Shown here: in pieces, positions 48,499 to 57,485 of the stretch
Position numbering within the stretch: the stretch's first letter is position 1
How the letters are laid out: each line of letters begins with the position of its first letter
Assembly: GCF_016406145.1 (NCBI RefSeq)
Contig: NZ_CP066306.1
Location: forward strand, 2,666,001-2,730,000
Origin: Pseudomonas putida
Lineage (GTDB): Bacteria > Pseudomonadota > Gammaproteobacteria > Pseudomonadales > Pseudomonadaceae
Length of the DNA stretch: 64,000 nt
Direction of reading: 5' to 3'
Made by a program: the position numbers and the translations under genes
The notes under the pieces: model-generated
Told to the model about the DNA's origin: nothing
The model's input: the letters and a program-made list of their open reading frames with translations, nothing else
Database searches by the model: none

Positions 48499-50112
48499 TC
48501 AGGCCTCACCTAGAATCTGCATCACTCGGGCATGAAATTGCGCCAGTTCGAATGGTTTGCACATCAATTGCATGCCTGCCCCGAGAAAACCCTCCCGTGC
48601 CATTGCCGTTTCGGTGTAGCCGGTGATGAACAATATGGGCAGATGCGGGTGCAAGGTACGGGCGATTTCTGCCAATTGCCGCCCGTTCATGCCCGGAAGG
48701 CCTACGTCACTGACCAGCAGGTCGATTGCCTCAGAGGATCGCAATATTTGCAGGGCCTCACTGGCATTGCACGCACTGCGGTACGGGAAACCCTGCTCCT
48801 TAAGGGTCTGGCACAAAAGCTGGCGCACATCCGGGTCATCTTCGACCACCAGGATCGTGCGGCCGCTACGCCGTGAAAGTGGTGGCGCTGCGGGAGCCTG
48901 CGCTTGTTCTTGCTCCAGGTGTCGCGGCAGGTAAAGGTCCACGCGGGTGCCTTGGCCTATCTGGCTATGCAGTACCACATGCCCTTGGGACTGTTTGCTG
49001 AAGCCGTAGACCATCGAAAGGCCCAGACCGATACCTTGGCCCACCGGTTTGGTGCTGAAGAATGGCTCGAAGGCATGTTCGAGTGTGCTCTGTGACATGC
49101 CTTGGCCTTCGTCAGTGACGCTCAGGCACGTATAGTCGCCCACCGCCAGGCTGCCATCGGCAAACTGCCTCGCCGTTACCTTTCGATTGCTGGCTTCGAC
49201 ACGCACCTTCCCGCCGTTGGGCATGGCTTCGCAGGCATTGAGCAGCAGGTTGTCCACGGCTTCTTGCAATTGTGTGTCGTCGCCGGCCACTGGCCAGGTG
49301 TTTTGGGGCACTGTCAGTTGCAGTATCACGCCGTGTTGCAGTGCGGCCTCCAGCCGTTTTGGCTGTAGCATTGCCTGCAGGTCGATGCGACGGCTCTGCA
49401 GCGACTGTCTGGATGAGAACGCCAATAACCGATGGGTAAGGCGCGCTGCACGCGAAACGGCCTCCTGCCCCCTGTGCAGCAAGCTTTCCACCCCCTTGGT
49501 GCTGCCCTGTTTCAACCGTCTGTCGATCAGTTCGAAACTGCCCCCGATGCTGGTCAGCAAGTTGTTGAAGTCGTGTGCCACACCGCCGGCCAATTGCCCG
49601 ATGGCGTCCATCTTGCGGGTCTGGTGCCGCGCTTGCTCCGTGCTTTGCTGTGCCTCGCTGTGAGCCTCCAGGCGTTGCTGCAGGTCAAGTAACTGGTCGC
49701 GCGCCAGGTACTGGCGGCGACGGTGACGAAGTGCCACCTTGATCAGCTCCAGTAGCTGCTCATTTTCGAACGGAATGGCCAGCAGCGTCAGGTTGCCCAG
49801 TGGATGGTCGGCGGGCGTGCAGGGGCTGGCTGACGGTTGCGGGGTTTGCGTGAGCAGTACGATGGGCAAGTCCGACCAGGGCGGTTGTTGGTCGATGAAA
49901 TCCTGCAACAGTCCGCTTTGGCTGCTGTTGAGCATGTGTTCGTCGATGACCACCAAGCCTGCGCCACTGCCAAGTCCGTCCTGCAGGTGGGCCATGTCAC
50001 GCGAACACAGGCAATCGATGCCAGCGCTCGTCAGAAACGTCGAGGCGTGCGTGGCAAGTTGCCTGGGTGCCAGAATCAAGGCACGTTCGTCGAGTGACAG
50101 CGACCTGGCCAA
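48499..50112 (-). CDS. Soluble hybrid histidine kinase with two receiver-like domains
   Basis: 537 residues. The start is a TTG at 50112, chosen because AAGGAG stands 7 nt upstream; no ATG stands near the beginning of the frame. The N-terminal receiver-like domain (about 1-130) has Asp57 in LVVIDEHML but lacks the usual acidic pair at its first strand. A coiled linker precedes HisKA (His180 in GGVAHDFNNLLTSIGG), the ATPase domain (NLLLNACEA, TDEGQGM, GIGLGLSMV) and a C-terminal receiver with Asp469 (LVSDVGLPGMNG). It lies downstream of a TPR protein gene on the same strand and tail to tail with the other hybrid kinase. Output genes are not evident. Confidence 0.9.
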   Translation of the reverse strand: MARSLSLDERALILAPRQLATHASTFLTSAGIDCLCSRDMAHLQDGLGSGAGLVVIDEHMLNSSQSGLLQDFIDQQPPWSDLPIVLLTQTPQPSASPCTPADHPLGNLTLLAIPFENEQLLELIKVALRHRRRQYLARDQLLDLQQRLEAHSEAQQSTEQARHQTRKMDAIGQLAGGVAHDFNNLLTSIGGSFELIDRRLKQGSTKGVESLLHRGQEAVSRAARLTHRLLAFSSRQSLQSRRIDLQAMLQPKRLEAALQHGVILQLTVPQNTWPVAGDDTQLQEAVDNLLLNACEAMPNGGKVRVEASNRKVTARQFADGSLAVGDYTCLSVTDEGQGMSQSTLEHAFEPFFSTKPVGQGIGLGLSMVYGFSKQSQGHVVLHSQIGQGTRVDLYLPRHLEQEQAQAPAAPPLSRRSGRTILVVEDDPDVRQLLCQTLKEQGFPYRSACNASEALQILRSSEAIDLLVSDVGLPGMNGRQLAEIARTLHPHLPILFITGYTETAMAREGFLGAGMQLMCKPFELAQFHARVMQILGEA

Positions 50113-50204
50113 TGTGATTCTCCTTAAGGGCTGCCATGCCTGGCCAAGCCGTGAATGGGCCGATACCCACTGGACCACAGGCAATCCCTTAGGGTTCAAC
50201 GCAT

Positions 50205-51260
50205 CTAAAGCCCCTGCTGCAGAAACGGATCGTCAGGGTTTTGCCGCTCCAGTTCGGCAAGCAGCACCTGAACGTTCTGCAACTGGCCTGTTTCTTTCCA
50301 GTATTGAATCAGCAACACCCGCGCCCGGCGATTTGCCGGTTGCCGGCTGAGCAGGGTTTCGAGCTGCTTTTGCGCTGCATCGGACTGTTCCAGGTCGTGC
50401 AGGGTCACTGCCAGGCTATAGCGATAGTCGGCATTGTCCGGCTCCAGCTCGACTGCGCGGGACAAAGCGAGCAGGGCGAATTCGCGCTGGCCATGGCGGA
50501 TCAGCCAGCGCCCCAGTTCGTGTTGCAGGAAGGCCGAATCCGGGCGCAGCGCCAGTGCCTGTGCCAGTACCTGCCGGGACTGGTCGTGGTGGCCTTGACG
50601 TTCGAGCAAGCGTACCTGGGTCGCCAGGGCGTCGAGGTTGTCCGGGTTTGACGCGAGGCTACGTTGCAGGGCGGATGCAGCCTCTGTGTACTCATTCTCA
50701 TGCAGATACAGGCGTGCCAGGTGTACCTGGGCCGCGGCATCCTGGGGCTGTTGTTCCAGCGTTTGCTGGTATTGCTCCAGTGCGGCCTGCAGTGGGCCGA
50801 AGTACAGACCAATGGCGTCGGGGTCCAGGCCAAGCAAGGCATCGACGGCGGCGAAGCGTACACTTTGCTCGGCATCATCCAGCAGGGGGCCAAGAACCAG
50901 GCTGCGCTGTGCCGCAGGCAGCAGGCGGCGGATGCTGGCGATCGCTGCACGACGGACCAAGGGTTCATCGTTTTCCAGGTCCATGCGGGCCAGTTTCAGC
51001 GCTTGTGGTGAAGGGTAGTTAGGCAGCTCTGCGTACAAGGCTGCGCGGCGGATCGGCGCCAGGTCGTTGCGTTGCAGTTGCTGGTAGAGCACCCGCGCGG
51101 CGCCCGGTTGGCCTTCATGAGCCTGGCGCAGGGCTTTGGCGTAGCTGTGCGGGGGAAGTGTCGGTTGTGCTGGCGGGGTATCCCGGCGCAGGTAGACGAT
51201 GCCGACTGATACCAGAATCAGCAGTAACACAGCGATCAGGTAGCGGTGGCGTGTGGGCAT
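50205..51260 (-). CDS. Membrane-anchored TPR/HEAT-repeat protein
   Basis: 351 residues from the ATG at 51260. An N-terminal anchor (YLIAVLLLILVSVGIVYL) is followed by a Pro-rich link. A short HEAT-like part (RRAAIASIRRLLPAAQ, VRFAAVDALLGL) comes next. From about residue 160 on there are TPR units (AAQVHLARLYLHENEYTEAASALQRSL and the like). The protein faces the periplasm, if the usual topology holds. The repeats serve protein binding. It may be co-transcribed with the hybrid kinase 92 bp downstream. The start is not certain, as no good ribosome site is seen. Confidence 0.8.
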   Translation of the reverse strand: MPTRHRYLIAVLLLILVSVGIVYLRRDTPPAQPTLPPHSYAKALRQAHEGQPGAARVLYQQLQRNDLAPIRRAALYAELPNYPSPQALKLARMDLENDEPLVRRAAIASIRRLLPAAQRSLVLGPLLDDAEQSVRFAAVDALLGLDPDAIGLYFGPLQAALEQYQQTLEQQPQDAAAQVHLARLYLHENEYTEAASALQRSLASNPDNLDALATQVRLLERQGHHDQSRQVLAQALALRPDSAFLQHELGRWLIRHGQREFALLALSRAVELEPDNADYRYSLAVTLHDLEQSDAAQKQLETLLSRQPANRRARVLLIQYWKETGQLQNVQVLLAELERQNPDDPFLQQGL

Positions 51261-51377
51261 CGGAGGGGGCCATGGCGGAGGAAGTGGAAGCTTGGGGCAG
51301 ATTGGCGTGGGCTGCAAGGGCACCACAGCAATCAAGGCATGTGCCCGGCCGCACTATCAGCGACCTGTAAACAAACC

Positions 51378-51410
51378 AAAAAAAGCCCCGCAAGCCAAGG
51401 CCAGCGGGGC
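51378..51410 (-). terminator. Rho-independent terminator of mexEF-oprN
   Basis: Read on the minus strand, GCCCCGC pairs with GCGGGGC around a 12 nt loop and is followed by seven T residues. It lies about 50 bp after the outer-membrane factor stop at 51461. Confidence 0.9.
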
Positions 51411-51460
51411 AAACGGTTGGGGGAGGAGCCAACCAAAGGAGTCGTTTGAAAAGTTGGAAA

Positions 51461-52876
51461 TCAGCGCACGCTGGCCACCGAGTCCGGCTGCCAGCCGCCG
51501 CCCAGCGCCTTGTAGATCGAGACAATGCCGCGATACAGGTCAACCTCACCCTGCGCCTGTGCATCTTCGGCGCTCAGCCGCTCACGCTCGGCATCGAGCA
51601 GCACCAGATAATCCACCGTACCTTCGCGGTAGCGCACCGAGGCCAGATCTGCCGCCTTGCGGCTGGCATCGCTCTGACGCATCAGCGACAGCAGCCGCTG
51701 CTGGGTCTTGTCATAGTCGCTGAAGGCATTGGCCGACTCTTCCAGGGCCAGTAATACCTGCTGTTCATAATTGGCCAAGGCACCCTCTGCATCGGCTTTG
51801 GCACCGCGCAGGCGGGCGCGCACGCTACCCAGATCGAACGCAGCCCAAGTGATGCTTGGCCCCAGCCCCCAGGCGTTGGCTGCCGACGAGCCGATCTGCG
51901 AACCGCGCGCCGCGGTAAAGCCTAAAAAGCCGCTCAGGCTTACCCGCGGGAACAGGTCGGCAGTCGCCACGCCCACATTGGCGGTGGCTGCGGCGAGTTG
52001 GCGCTCGGCACTGCGGATATCTGGGCGGCGGCGCAGCAGTTCACCCGGGTCGCCTACCGGCAGGGCCTTGGCGATAGCCGGCAAGGCCTTGGGCGAGAGG
52101 TCCACGCTCAGGGCATCCGGGCGCTGGCCGAGCAGGGTGGCAATGCGGTGGCGAGCCCGTGCCTGCTCGGCCTGCAGTTGCGGCACTGTGGCTTCGACCC
52201 CGGCCAGGCGGGCGTCAGCGCGCACCACATCGAGCTCGTTGCCGACCCCGGCGTCGCGCAGGGTCACCGTGATGCTGCGCGATTCCTGCTGGGTCTTGAG
52301 GTTGGCCACGGCGATCTTCTCGCGCAGTTGTGCACCCCGCAGCTGGCCATAGGCATCGACCAGTTCAGCGATCAGGCTGACCTGCAACTGCTGCAGGTCG
52401 GCCTGGGCGGCAGCTGCCTGAGCGTCGCTGGCTTCGATCTGGCGCTGGATACGGCCGAACAGGTCGAGCTCCCAGGCCATGTCCAGGCCCAGGTCGTAAC
52501 GCTCGCTGTTGACCCGTTGATCGGTCTGGCCGGGTACCTGGCCCTTGCCGATCTCACTGCTGGCGCGGCTGGTGACCACCGGCAACTGGTCATTGGCGGC
52601 ATCATCGCGGATCGCCCGCGCCGACTTGAGCCGTGCAAAGGCCACGCGCAGGTCGCGGTTGCCGTCCAGCGAAGCCTGCACCAACTGGTTCAGTACCGGG
52701 TCATCGAACTGCTTCCACCACACGCTTTCGAAGCGGCTACGGTCGAAGGCCTTGGCCTGCACGTCGCTGGCCAAACGCGCAGGCTCAGTGTCCGGCGCTT
52801 TGTAGTCCGGGCCTACCGCGCAGGCCGCCAGGGCCAGTGCCAGCAGGCTCGGGGTCAGGGGTTTGAGCAGCTTCAT
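51461..52876 (-). CDS. oprN: RND efflux outer-membrane factor, OprN type
   Basis: 471 residues. It is the TolC-like outer-membrane channel of the pump. The lipobox LALAAC (Cys19) in the signal peptide marks lipid attachment, and AVGPDYKAPDTEPARL follows. Two outer-membrane efflux repeats contain the typical WKQFDDPVLNQLVQASL and LRRRPDIRSAERQLAAATANVGVATADLFPRVSL blocks. The ATG at 52876 overlaps the mexF stop by 4 bp, so the genes are coupled. Last gene of the operon. Confidence 0.93.
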   Translation of the reverse strand: MKLLKPLTPSLLALALAACAVGPDYKAPDTEPARLASDVQAKAFDRSRFESVWWKQFDDPVLNQLVQASLDGNRDLRVAFARLKSARAIRDDAANDQLPVVTSRASSEIGKGQVPGQTDQRVNSERYDLGLDMAWELDLFGRIQRQIEASDAQAAAAQADLQQLQVSLIAELVDAYGQLRGAQLREKIAVANLKTQQESRSITVTLRDAGVGNELDVVRADARLAGVEATVPQLQAEQARARHRIATLLGQRPDALSVDLSPKALPAIAKALPVGDPGELLRRRPDIRSAERQLAAATANVGVATADLFPRVSLSGFLGFTAARGSQIGSSAANAWGLGPSITWAAFDLGSVRARLRGAKADAEGALANYEQQVLLALEESANAFSDYDKTQQRLLSLMRQSDASRKAADLASVRYREGTVDYLVLLDAERERLSAEDAQAQGEVDLYRGIVSIYKALGGGWQPDSVASVR

Positions 52877-55800
52877 GCGTGGTTCTCCAGCGATTGAACG
52901 CGTTCGGCCTTGCGGGCCTGGCGACGTTCGACGAAACGGCGAATCAGGAAGAAGAACACCGGTGTCAGGAACAGGCCGAACACGGTCACGCCGATCATCC
53001 CCGAGAACACCGCTACACCCATCGCATGGCGCATTTCCGAGCCGGCACCGGAGGAGAACACCAGCGGTACCACGCCCATGATGAACGCGATCGAGGTCAT
53101 CAGGATCGGCCGCAGGCGCAGGCGGCAGGCTTCCAGCACCGCAGCCAGCGGGTCGAGGCCCTTGGCTTGCTCGTCCTTGGCGAACTCGACGATCAGGATG
53201 GCGTTCTTGCACGCCAGGCCCACCAGTACGATCAAACCGATCTGGGTGAAGATGTTGTTGTCGCCACCGGAGACGATCACCCCGGTGATTGCTGACAGCA
53301 GGGTCATCGGCACGATCAGGATCACCGCCAGCGGCAGGCTCCAGCTTTCGTATTGGGCCGCCAGCACCAGGAACGCCAGCAGCACGCACAGCGGGAACAC
53401 CAGCAGAGCGGTATTGCCGGAGAGGATCTGCTGGTAGGTCAGGTCGGTCCACTCAAAGGTCATGCCGTTGGGCAGTTCCTCGTTCAGCAGTTTCTCGATC
53501 GCGGCTTCGGCCTGGCCGGAGCTGTAGCCCGGGGCTGCCGCACCGTTGATTTCCGCGGTGATGAAGCCGTTGTAGTGCATCACGCGATCAGGCCCGGAGG
53601 TGTCGCTGACCTTCAGGAAGGTCGCCAGCGGGATCATCTCGCCCAGGTTGTTGCGCACCTTCAACTGGCCGATCTGCTCGGCATCGAGGCGGAACTGCTG
53701 CTCAGCCTGGACGTTGACCTGGTAGGTGCGGCCAAAGCGGTTGAAGTCGTTGGTGTACAGCGAACCCAGGTAAACCTGCAGGGTGTCGAAGATGTCGGTG
53801 ATCGCCACGCCGTGGGTCTTGGCCTTTTCCCGGTCGATGGCCGCATCTACCTGGGGCACGTTCACCTGGTAGCTGGTGAACAGGCCTGCCAGCTCCGGTA
53901 CGTTGTGGCTCTTGGCGATGATGTTCTGGGTTTCCTTGTACAGCGCTTCGTAGCCCAGGTTGCCGCGGTCCTCGATCTGCAGGCGGAAGCCGCCGATGGT
54001 GCCCAGGCCTTGTACCGGCGGTGGGGGAAAGATCGCGATGTAGGCATCCTGGATGTCGGCGAACTGGGCGTTCAAGGCGGCGGCAATGGCCGCTGCCGAC
54101 TGGCTCGGGTCCTTGCGCTCATCGAACGGCTTGAGCGGGGTGAACACGATGCCGCTGTTGGGGCTGTTGGTGAAACCGTTGATCGACAGGCCCGGGAAGG
54201 CTACCGAGTCGGCCACGCCAGGTTGCTTCAGGGCGATTTCGCTCATGCGCTTGATCACCGCCTCGGTGCGGTCGAGGCTGGCGGCGTCAGGCAACTGGGC
54301 GAACGCCACCAGGTACTGCTTGTCCTGGGCCGGCACGAAGCCGGTCGGGGTGGACGAGAAGCCCAGATAGGTCAGGCCCATCAGGCCGGCATAAACGAAC
54401 AGGGCGATGCCGCTGGAGCGGATGACCCGGCGCACACCACCGACGTAACTGTGGCTGGCGCGGTCGAAGAAGCGGTTGAACGGGGCGAACAGCCAGCTGC
54501 CCAGCAGTTTTTCCAGCAGCCGCGAGAAACGGTCTTTGGGTGCGTGGTGGTCCTTGAGCAGCACTGCGGCCAGGGCTGGCGACAGGGTCAGCGAGTTGAA
54601 AGCCGAAATCACGGTCGAGATGGCGATGGTCAGGGCGAACTGTTTGTAAAACTGCCCGGTAAGGCCGGAGATGAACGCGGCGGGCACGAACACTGCGCAC
54701 AGCACCAGGGCGGTGGCGATGATCGGCCCGGTCACTTCGCCCATCGCCTTTTGCGTGGCTTCCAGCGGTTTGAGGCCTAGCCCGATATTGCGTTCGACGT
54801 TCTCCACCACGACGATGGCGTCGTCCACCACGATACCGATGGCCAATACCAGGCCGAACAGCGACAGGGCGTTGAGCGAGAAACCGAACAGGTGCATCAC
54901 CGCGAAGGTCCCGATCAGCGACACCGGCACAGCCAGTAGCGGGATGATCGAGGCGCGCCATGTCTGCAGGAACAGGATCACCACCAGCACCACCAGCACC
55001 AGCGCTTCGAACAGGGTGTGCACCACTGCTTCGATGGAGCCGCGCACGAAGATGGTCGGGTCATAGACGATGCTGTAGTCCATGCCTTCAGGGAAGTCTT
55101 TCTTCAGCTCGGCCATCTTCGCCCGCACTTCGTCGGAGATCTCGATGGCGTTGGAACCGGGGCGTTGGAAGATCGGAATGGCCACCGCCGGCTGGTTGTT
55201 CAGCAACGAACGCAGGGCGTACTGGCTGGAGCCGAGCTCGACCCGGGCGATGTCCTTCAGGCGAGTGATTTCGCCATCGGCACCGGCGCGGATGATGATG
55301 TTCTCGAACTCTTCCTCGTTCACCAGCCGGCCCTGGGTGTTGATCGACAGCTGGAAGCTTGTCGAGCCGGGGGCGGGCGGGGCACCCAGCTGGCCCGCGG
55401 CAACCTGGCGGTTCTGCTCGCGGATGGCCGCGACCACGTCACCGGCGGTCAGGTTGCGCGAAGCGGTCTTGTTCGGGTCGAGCCACACCCGCAGCGAGTA
55501 GTCGCCCATGCCGAACAGTTGCACATCACCCACGCCGCCCAGGCGTGCCAGCTCGTCCTTGATGTTGAGGATGGCGTAGTTGGACAGGTAGAGCATGTCG
55601 TAGCGATTGTCCGGCGAAGTCAGGTGCACCACCATGGTCAGGTCGGGTGAAGCCTTGTCGACGGTGATACCGATACGGGTCACTTCTTCCGGCAGCTTGG
55701 GCTGGGTGCGCGTGACACGGTTCTGGACCTGAACCTGCGCGTTGTCCAGGTCGGTGCCCAGGGCGAAGGTGATGGTCAGGGTGAGCTTGCCGTCGGCGGT

Positions 55801-56052
55801 GGATTGCGAGGACATGTACAACATGTTCTCGACACCGGTGATGGCCTGCTCCAGCGGTGCGGCGACGGTTTCGCCGATAACTTTGGGGTTGGCGCCCGGG
55901 AAGTTGGCGCGCACCACCACGGTAGGCGGCACTACTTCCGGGTATTCACTGATCGGCAACTGGAACAGCGAGATGGAACCCGCGATCAGCAGCACCAGCG
56001 ACAGCACCGCAGCGAAGATCGGCCGGGTAATGAAGAATTTCGAAAAGTTCAT
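52873..56052 (-). CDS. mexF: RND efflux inner-membrane transporter, MexF type
   Basis: 1,059 residues, a proton-driven drug exporter with 12 membrane helices and two large periplasmic loops. The proton-relay acids lie in GIVVDDAIVVVENVERN (helix 4), and the conserved LSLFGLVLAIG and ALVLCAVFVPAAFISGLTGQFYKQFA blocks are present. The N-terminus MNFSKFFITRPIFAAVLSLVLLIAG is typical. The family exports chloramphenicol, fluoroquinolones, trimethoprim and some quorum-sensing precursors. Placed between mexE and oprN. Confidence 0.95.
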   Translation of the reverse strand: MNFSKFFITRPIFAAVLSLVLLIAGSISLFQLPISEYPEVVPPTVVVRANFPGANPKVIGETVAAPLEQAITGVENMLYMSSQSTADGKLTLTITFALGTDLDNAQVQVQNRVTRTQPKLPEEVTRIGITVDKASPDLTMVVHLTSPDNRYDMLYLSNYAILNIKDELARLGGVGDVQLFGMGDYSLRVWLDPNKTASRNLTAGDVVAAIREQNRQVAAGQLGAPPAPGSTSFQLSINTQGRLVNEEEFENIIIRAGADGEITRLKDIARVELGSSQYALRSLLNNQPAVAIPIFQRPGSNAIEISDEVRAKMAELKKDFPEGMDYSIVYDPTIFVRGSIEAVVHTLFEALVLVVLVVILFLQTWRASIIPLLAVPVSLIGTFAVMHLFGFSLNALSLFGLVLAIGIVVDDAIVVVENVERNIGLGLKPLEATQKAMGEVTGPIIATALVLCAVFVPAAFISGLTGQFYKQFALTIAISTVISAFNSLTLSPALAAVLLKDHHAPKDRFSRLLEKLLGSWLFAPFNRFFDRASHSYVGGVRRVIRSSGIALFVYAGLMGLTYLGFSSTPTGFVPAQDKQYLVAFAQLPDAASLDRTEAVIKRMSEIALKQPGVADSVAFPGLSINGFTNSPNSGIVFTPLKPFDERKDPSQSAAAIAAALNAQFADIQDAYIAIFPPPPVQGLGTIGGFRLQIEDRGNLGYEALYKETQNIIAKSHNVPELAGLFTSYQVNVPQVDAAIDREKAKTHGVAITDIFDTLQVYLGSLYTNDFNRFGRTYQVNVQAEQQFRLDAEQIGQLKVRNNLGEMIPLATFLKVSDTSGPDRVMHYNGFITAEINGAAAPGYSSGQAEAAIEKLLNEELPNGMTFEWTDLTYQQILSGNTALLVFPLCVLLAFLVLAAQYESWSLPLAVILIVPMTLLSAITGVIVSGGDNNIFTQIGLIVLVGLACKNAILIVEFAKDEQAKGLDPLAAVLEACRLRLRPILMTSIAFIMGVVPLVFSSGAGSEMRHAMGVAVFSGMIGVTVFGLFLTPVFFFLIRRFVERRQARKAERVQSLENHA

Positions 56053-56064
56053 CGGTGTTGTCCC

Positions 56065-57306
56065 TTAACCGCGCGGCGCTTGGGCGCTGGCGACTTTTGC
56101 ATTGGTGCCGGCAACCTTCGGCGGCGGGTTGCTGGCTTCTAGAGCCTGGCGCTGCTGGGCGAGGGCGGCGAGGGTCTGTTCGCTGGCCATGGGTGTTTCT
56201 TGCGGGGTGACTGGCGAGCCAGGGCGTACCCGCTGCAGGCCCTTGACCACGATGCGATCATCCTTGCCCAGGCCGCTGCGCACGATACGCAGGCCTTCGA
56301 GCTTGGGCCCCAGTTCCACGGCGCGGTAGGTCGCCTTGTTGTCCTTGTCCATCACCAGCACGAACTTCTTGCCAAGGTCGGTGCCCACGGCTTCGTCGTT
56401 GATCAGCACGGCGTCGTACTGGGCGCTGCCCACCAGCTTCAGACGGGCATACAGGCCAGGGGTGAACTGGCCGTCGCGGTTGTCGAACACGGCACGGCCA
56501 CGGATGGTGCCGGTGCGCGGGTTGACCTGGTTGTCGACGAAGTTCATCTGGCCAAGGTGCGGGTTGCCGGTTTCGTTGGTCAGGCCCAGGTAAACCGGAG
56601 TGGCTTGGCCGCGCTGCCCTTCACGGGCCAGCTGTGTGTACTTGAGGTACACGCGCTCGTCGGCGTCGAAGTAGGCATAGACCTTGTCGGTGGAGACCAC
56701 GCTGGTCAGTGGCGTGACATCGGCAGTGACGATGTTGCCGGCGGTGTACTGGGCGCGGCTGACACGGCCGCTGATCGGCGCGGTGACACGGGTAAAGCTG
56801 AGGTTCAGGCGGGCCAGGTCAAGCTGGGCCTGGATCGCATCGACACCGGCGCGGGCCTCGGCGGCGGCGCTGCTTCGCGACTCGGCAAGCTCGGCGGAGA
56901 TGGCGTTGCTGTCACGCAGACGCTCGCCACGGCGGGCTTCGTTGGCGCTGCGGATGGCGGTGGCCTTGGCCTGTTGCAATTGTGCTTCGAGGCGGCGCAC
57001 TTCGGCCTGGAACGGGCGTGGATCGATCTGGAACAGCAGGTCGCCTTTCTTGACCTGGGCGCCTTCGGTGAAGCCCACCAGGTCGATCTGGCCGGATACG
57101 CGCGGGCGCACTTCGACGGTTTCCGGGGCTTCGAGGCGGCCAGTGAATTCGTCCCATTCGTTGATCGGCTGCTCGATCACTTTGGCGACGGTGACCTTGG
57201 GCGCGGCGGGAGCCTGCACGGCATCTGGGGTGCGGCCACAAGCGCTGAGCACCACCACTGCCAGGGCAGCGAGGGGGAAGCGCAAGGGTTTGAGTGAGTG
57301 GTCCAT
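56065..57306 (-). CDS. mexE: RND efflux periplasmic adaptor, MexE type
   Basis: 413 residues, a membrane-fusion lipoprotein joining MexF to OprN. The lipobox is VVLSACGR (Cys23). The lipoyl half-motifs (RPRVSGQIDLVGFTEGAQVKKGDLLFQIDPRPF and TAPISGRVSRAQYTAGNIV) flank a coiled-coil hairpin of about 70 residues. The C-terminal 40 residues are Gln/Ala/Pro-rich. The ATG at 57306 has GGAG 6 nt upstream. First gene of the operon. No mexT or mexS lies next to it. Confidence 0.94.
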   Translation of the reverse strand: MDHSLKPLRFPLAALAVVVLSACGRTPDAVQAPAAPKVTVAKVIEQPINEWDEFTGRLEAPETVEVRPRVSGQIDLVGFTEGAQVKKGDLLFQIDPRPFQAEVRRLEAQLQQAKATAIRSANEARRGERLRDSNAISAELAESRSSAAAEARAGVDAIQAQLDLARLNLSFTRVTAPISGRVSRAQYTAGNIVTADVTPLTSVVSTDKVYAYFDADERVYLKYTQLAREGQRGQATPVYLGLTNETGNPHLGQMNFVDNQVNPRTGTIRGRAVFDNRDGQFTPGLYARLKLVGSAQYDAVLINDEAVGTDLGKKFVLVMDKDNKATYRAVELGPKLEGLRIVRSGLGKDDRIVVKGLQRVRPGSPVTPQETPMASEQTLAALAQQRQALEASNPPPKVAGTNAKVASAQAPRG

Positions 57307-57390
57307 GGAGAACTCCGCCAAAGTATTAGTAGTGGGCGGAGTGTGAGTGCCTTGCGCGTGACGCACGAATCGAACGCAGCGAAGGTTATT

Positions 57391-57405
57391 ATCACGCGCA
57401 ATGAT
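57391..57405. promoter_or_regulatory. LysR-type T-N11-A palindrome upstream of mexE
   Basis: ATCACGCGCAATGAT has perfect ATCA/TGAT ends around 7 nt, the form bound by LysR-family activators such as MexT. It lies about 85-100 bp upstream of the mexE ATG, between mexE and the divergent MFS gene. The full reported MexT consensus was not matched. Confidence 0.45.
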
Positions 57406-57485
57406 ATGTCGGGATATTTCATCGATGGCGGGCATGGTAGGGTGCCAGCTTTGATCCTCCCGCGCATGTGACCCAAGGCCCGATA

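Noticed and set aside
53353..54780. An open frame of about 475 codons opposite mexF
   Set aside because: It is antisense to a complete RND transporter and shows no recognisable domain.
57306..57485. Full MexT binding consensus before mexE
   Set aside because: One stretch near 57436-57457 (ATCA...ACCAT on the minus strand) resembled the ends of the reported MexT box, but the spacing was 2 bp short and the centre did not match. Only the simple LysR palindrome was kept.
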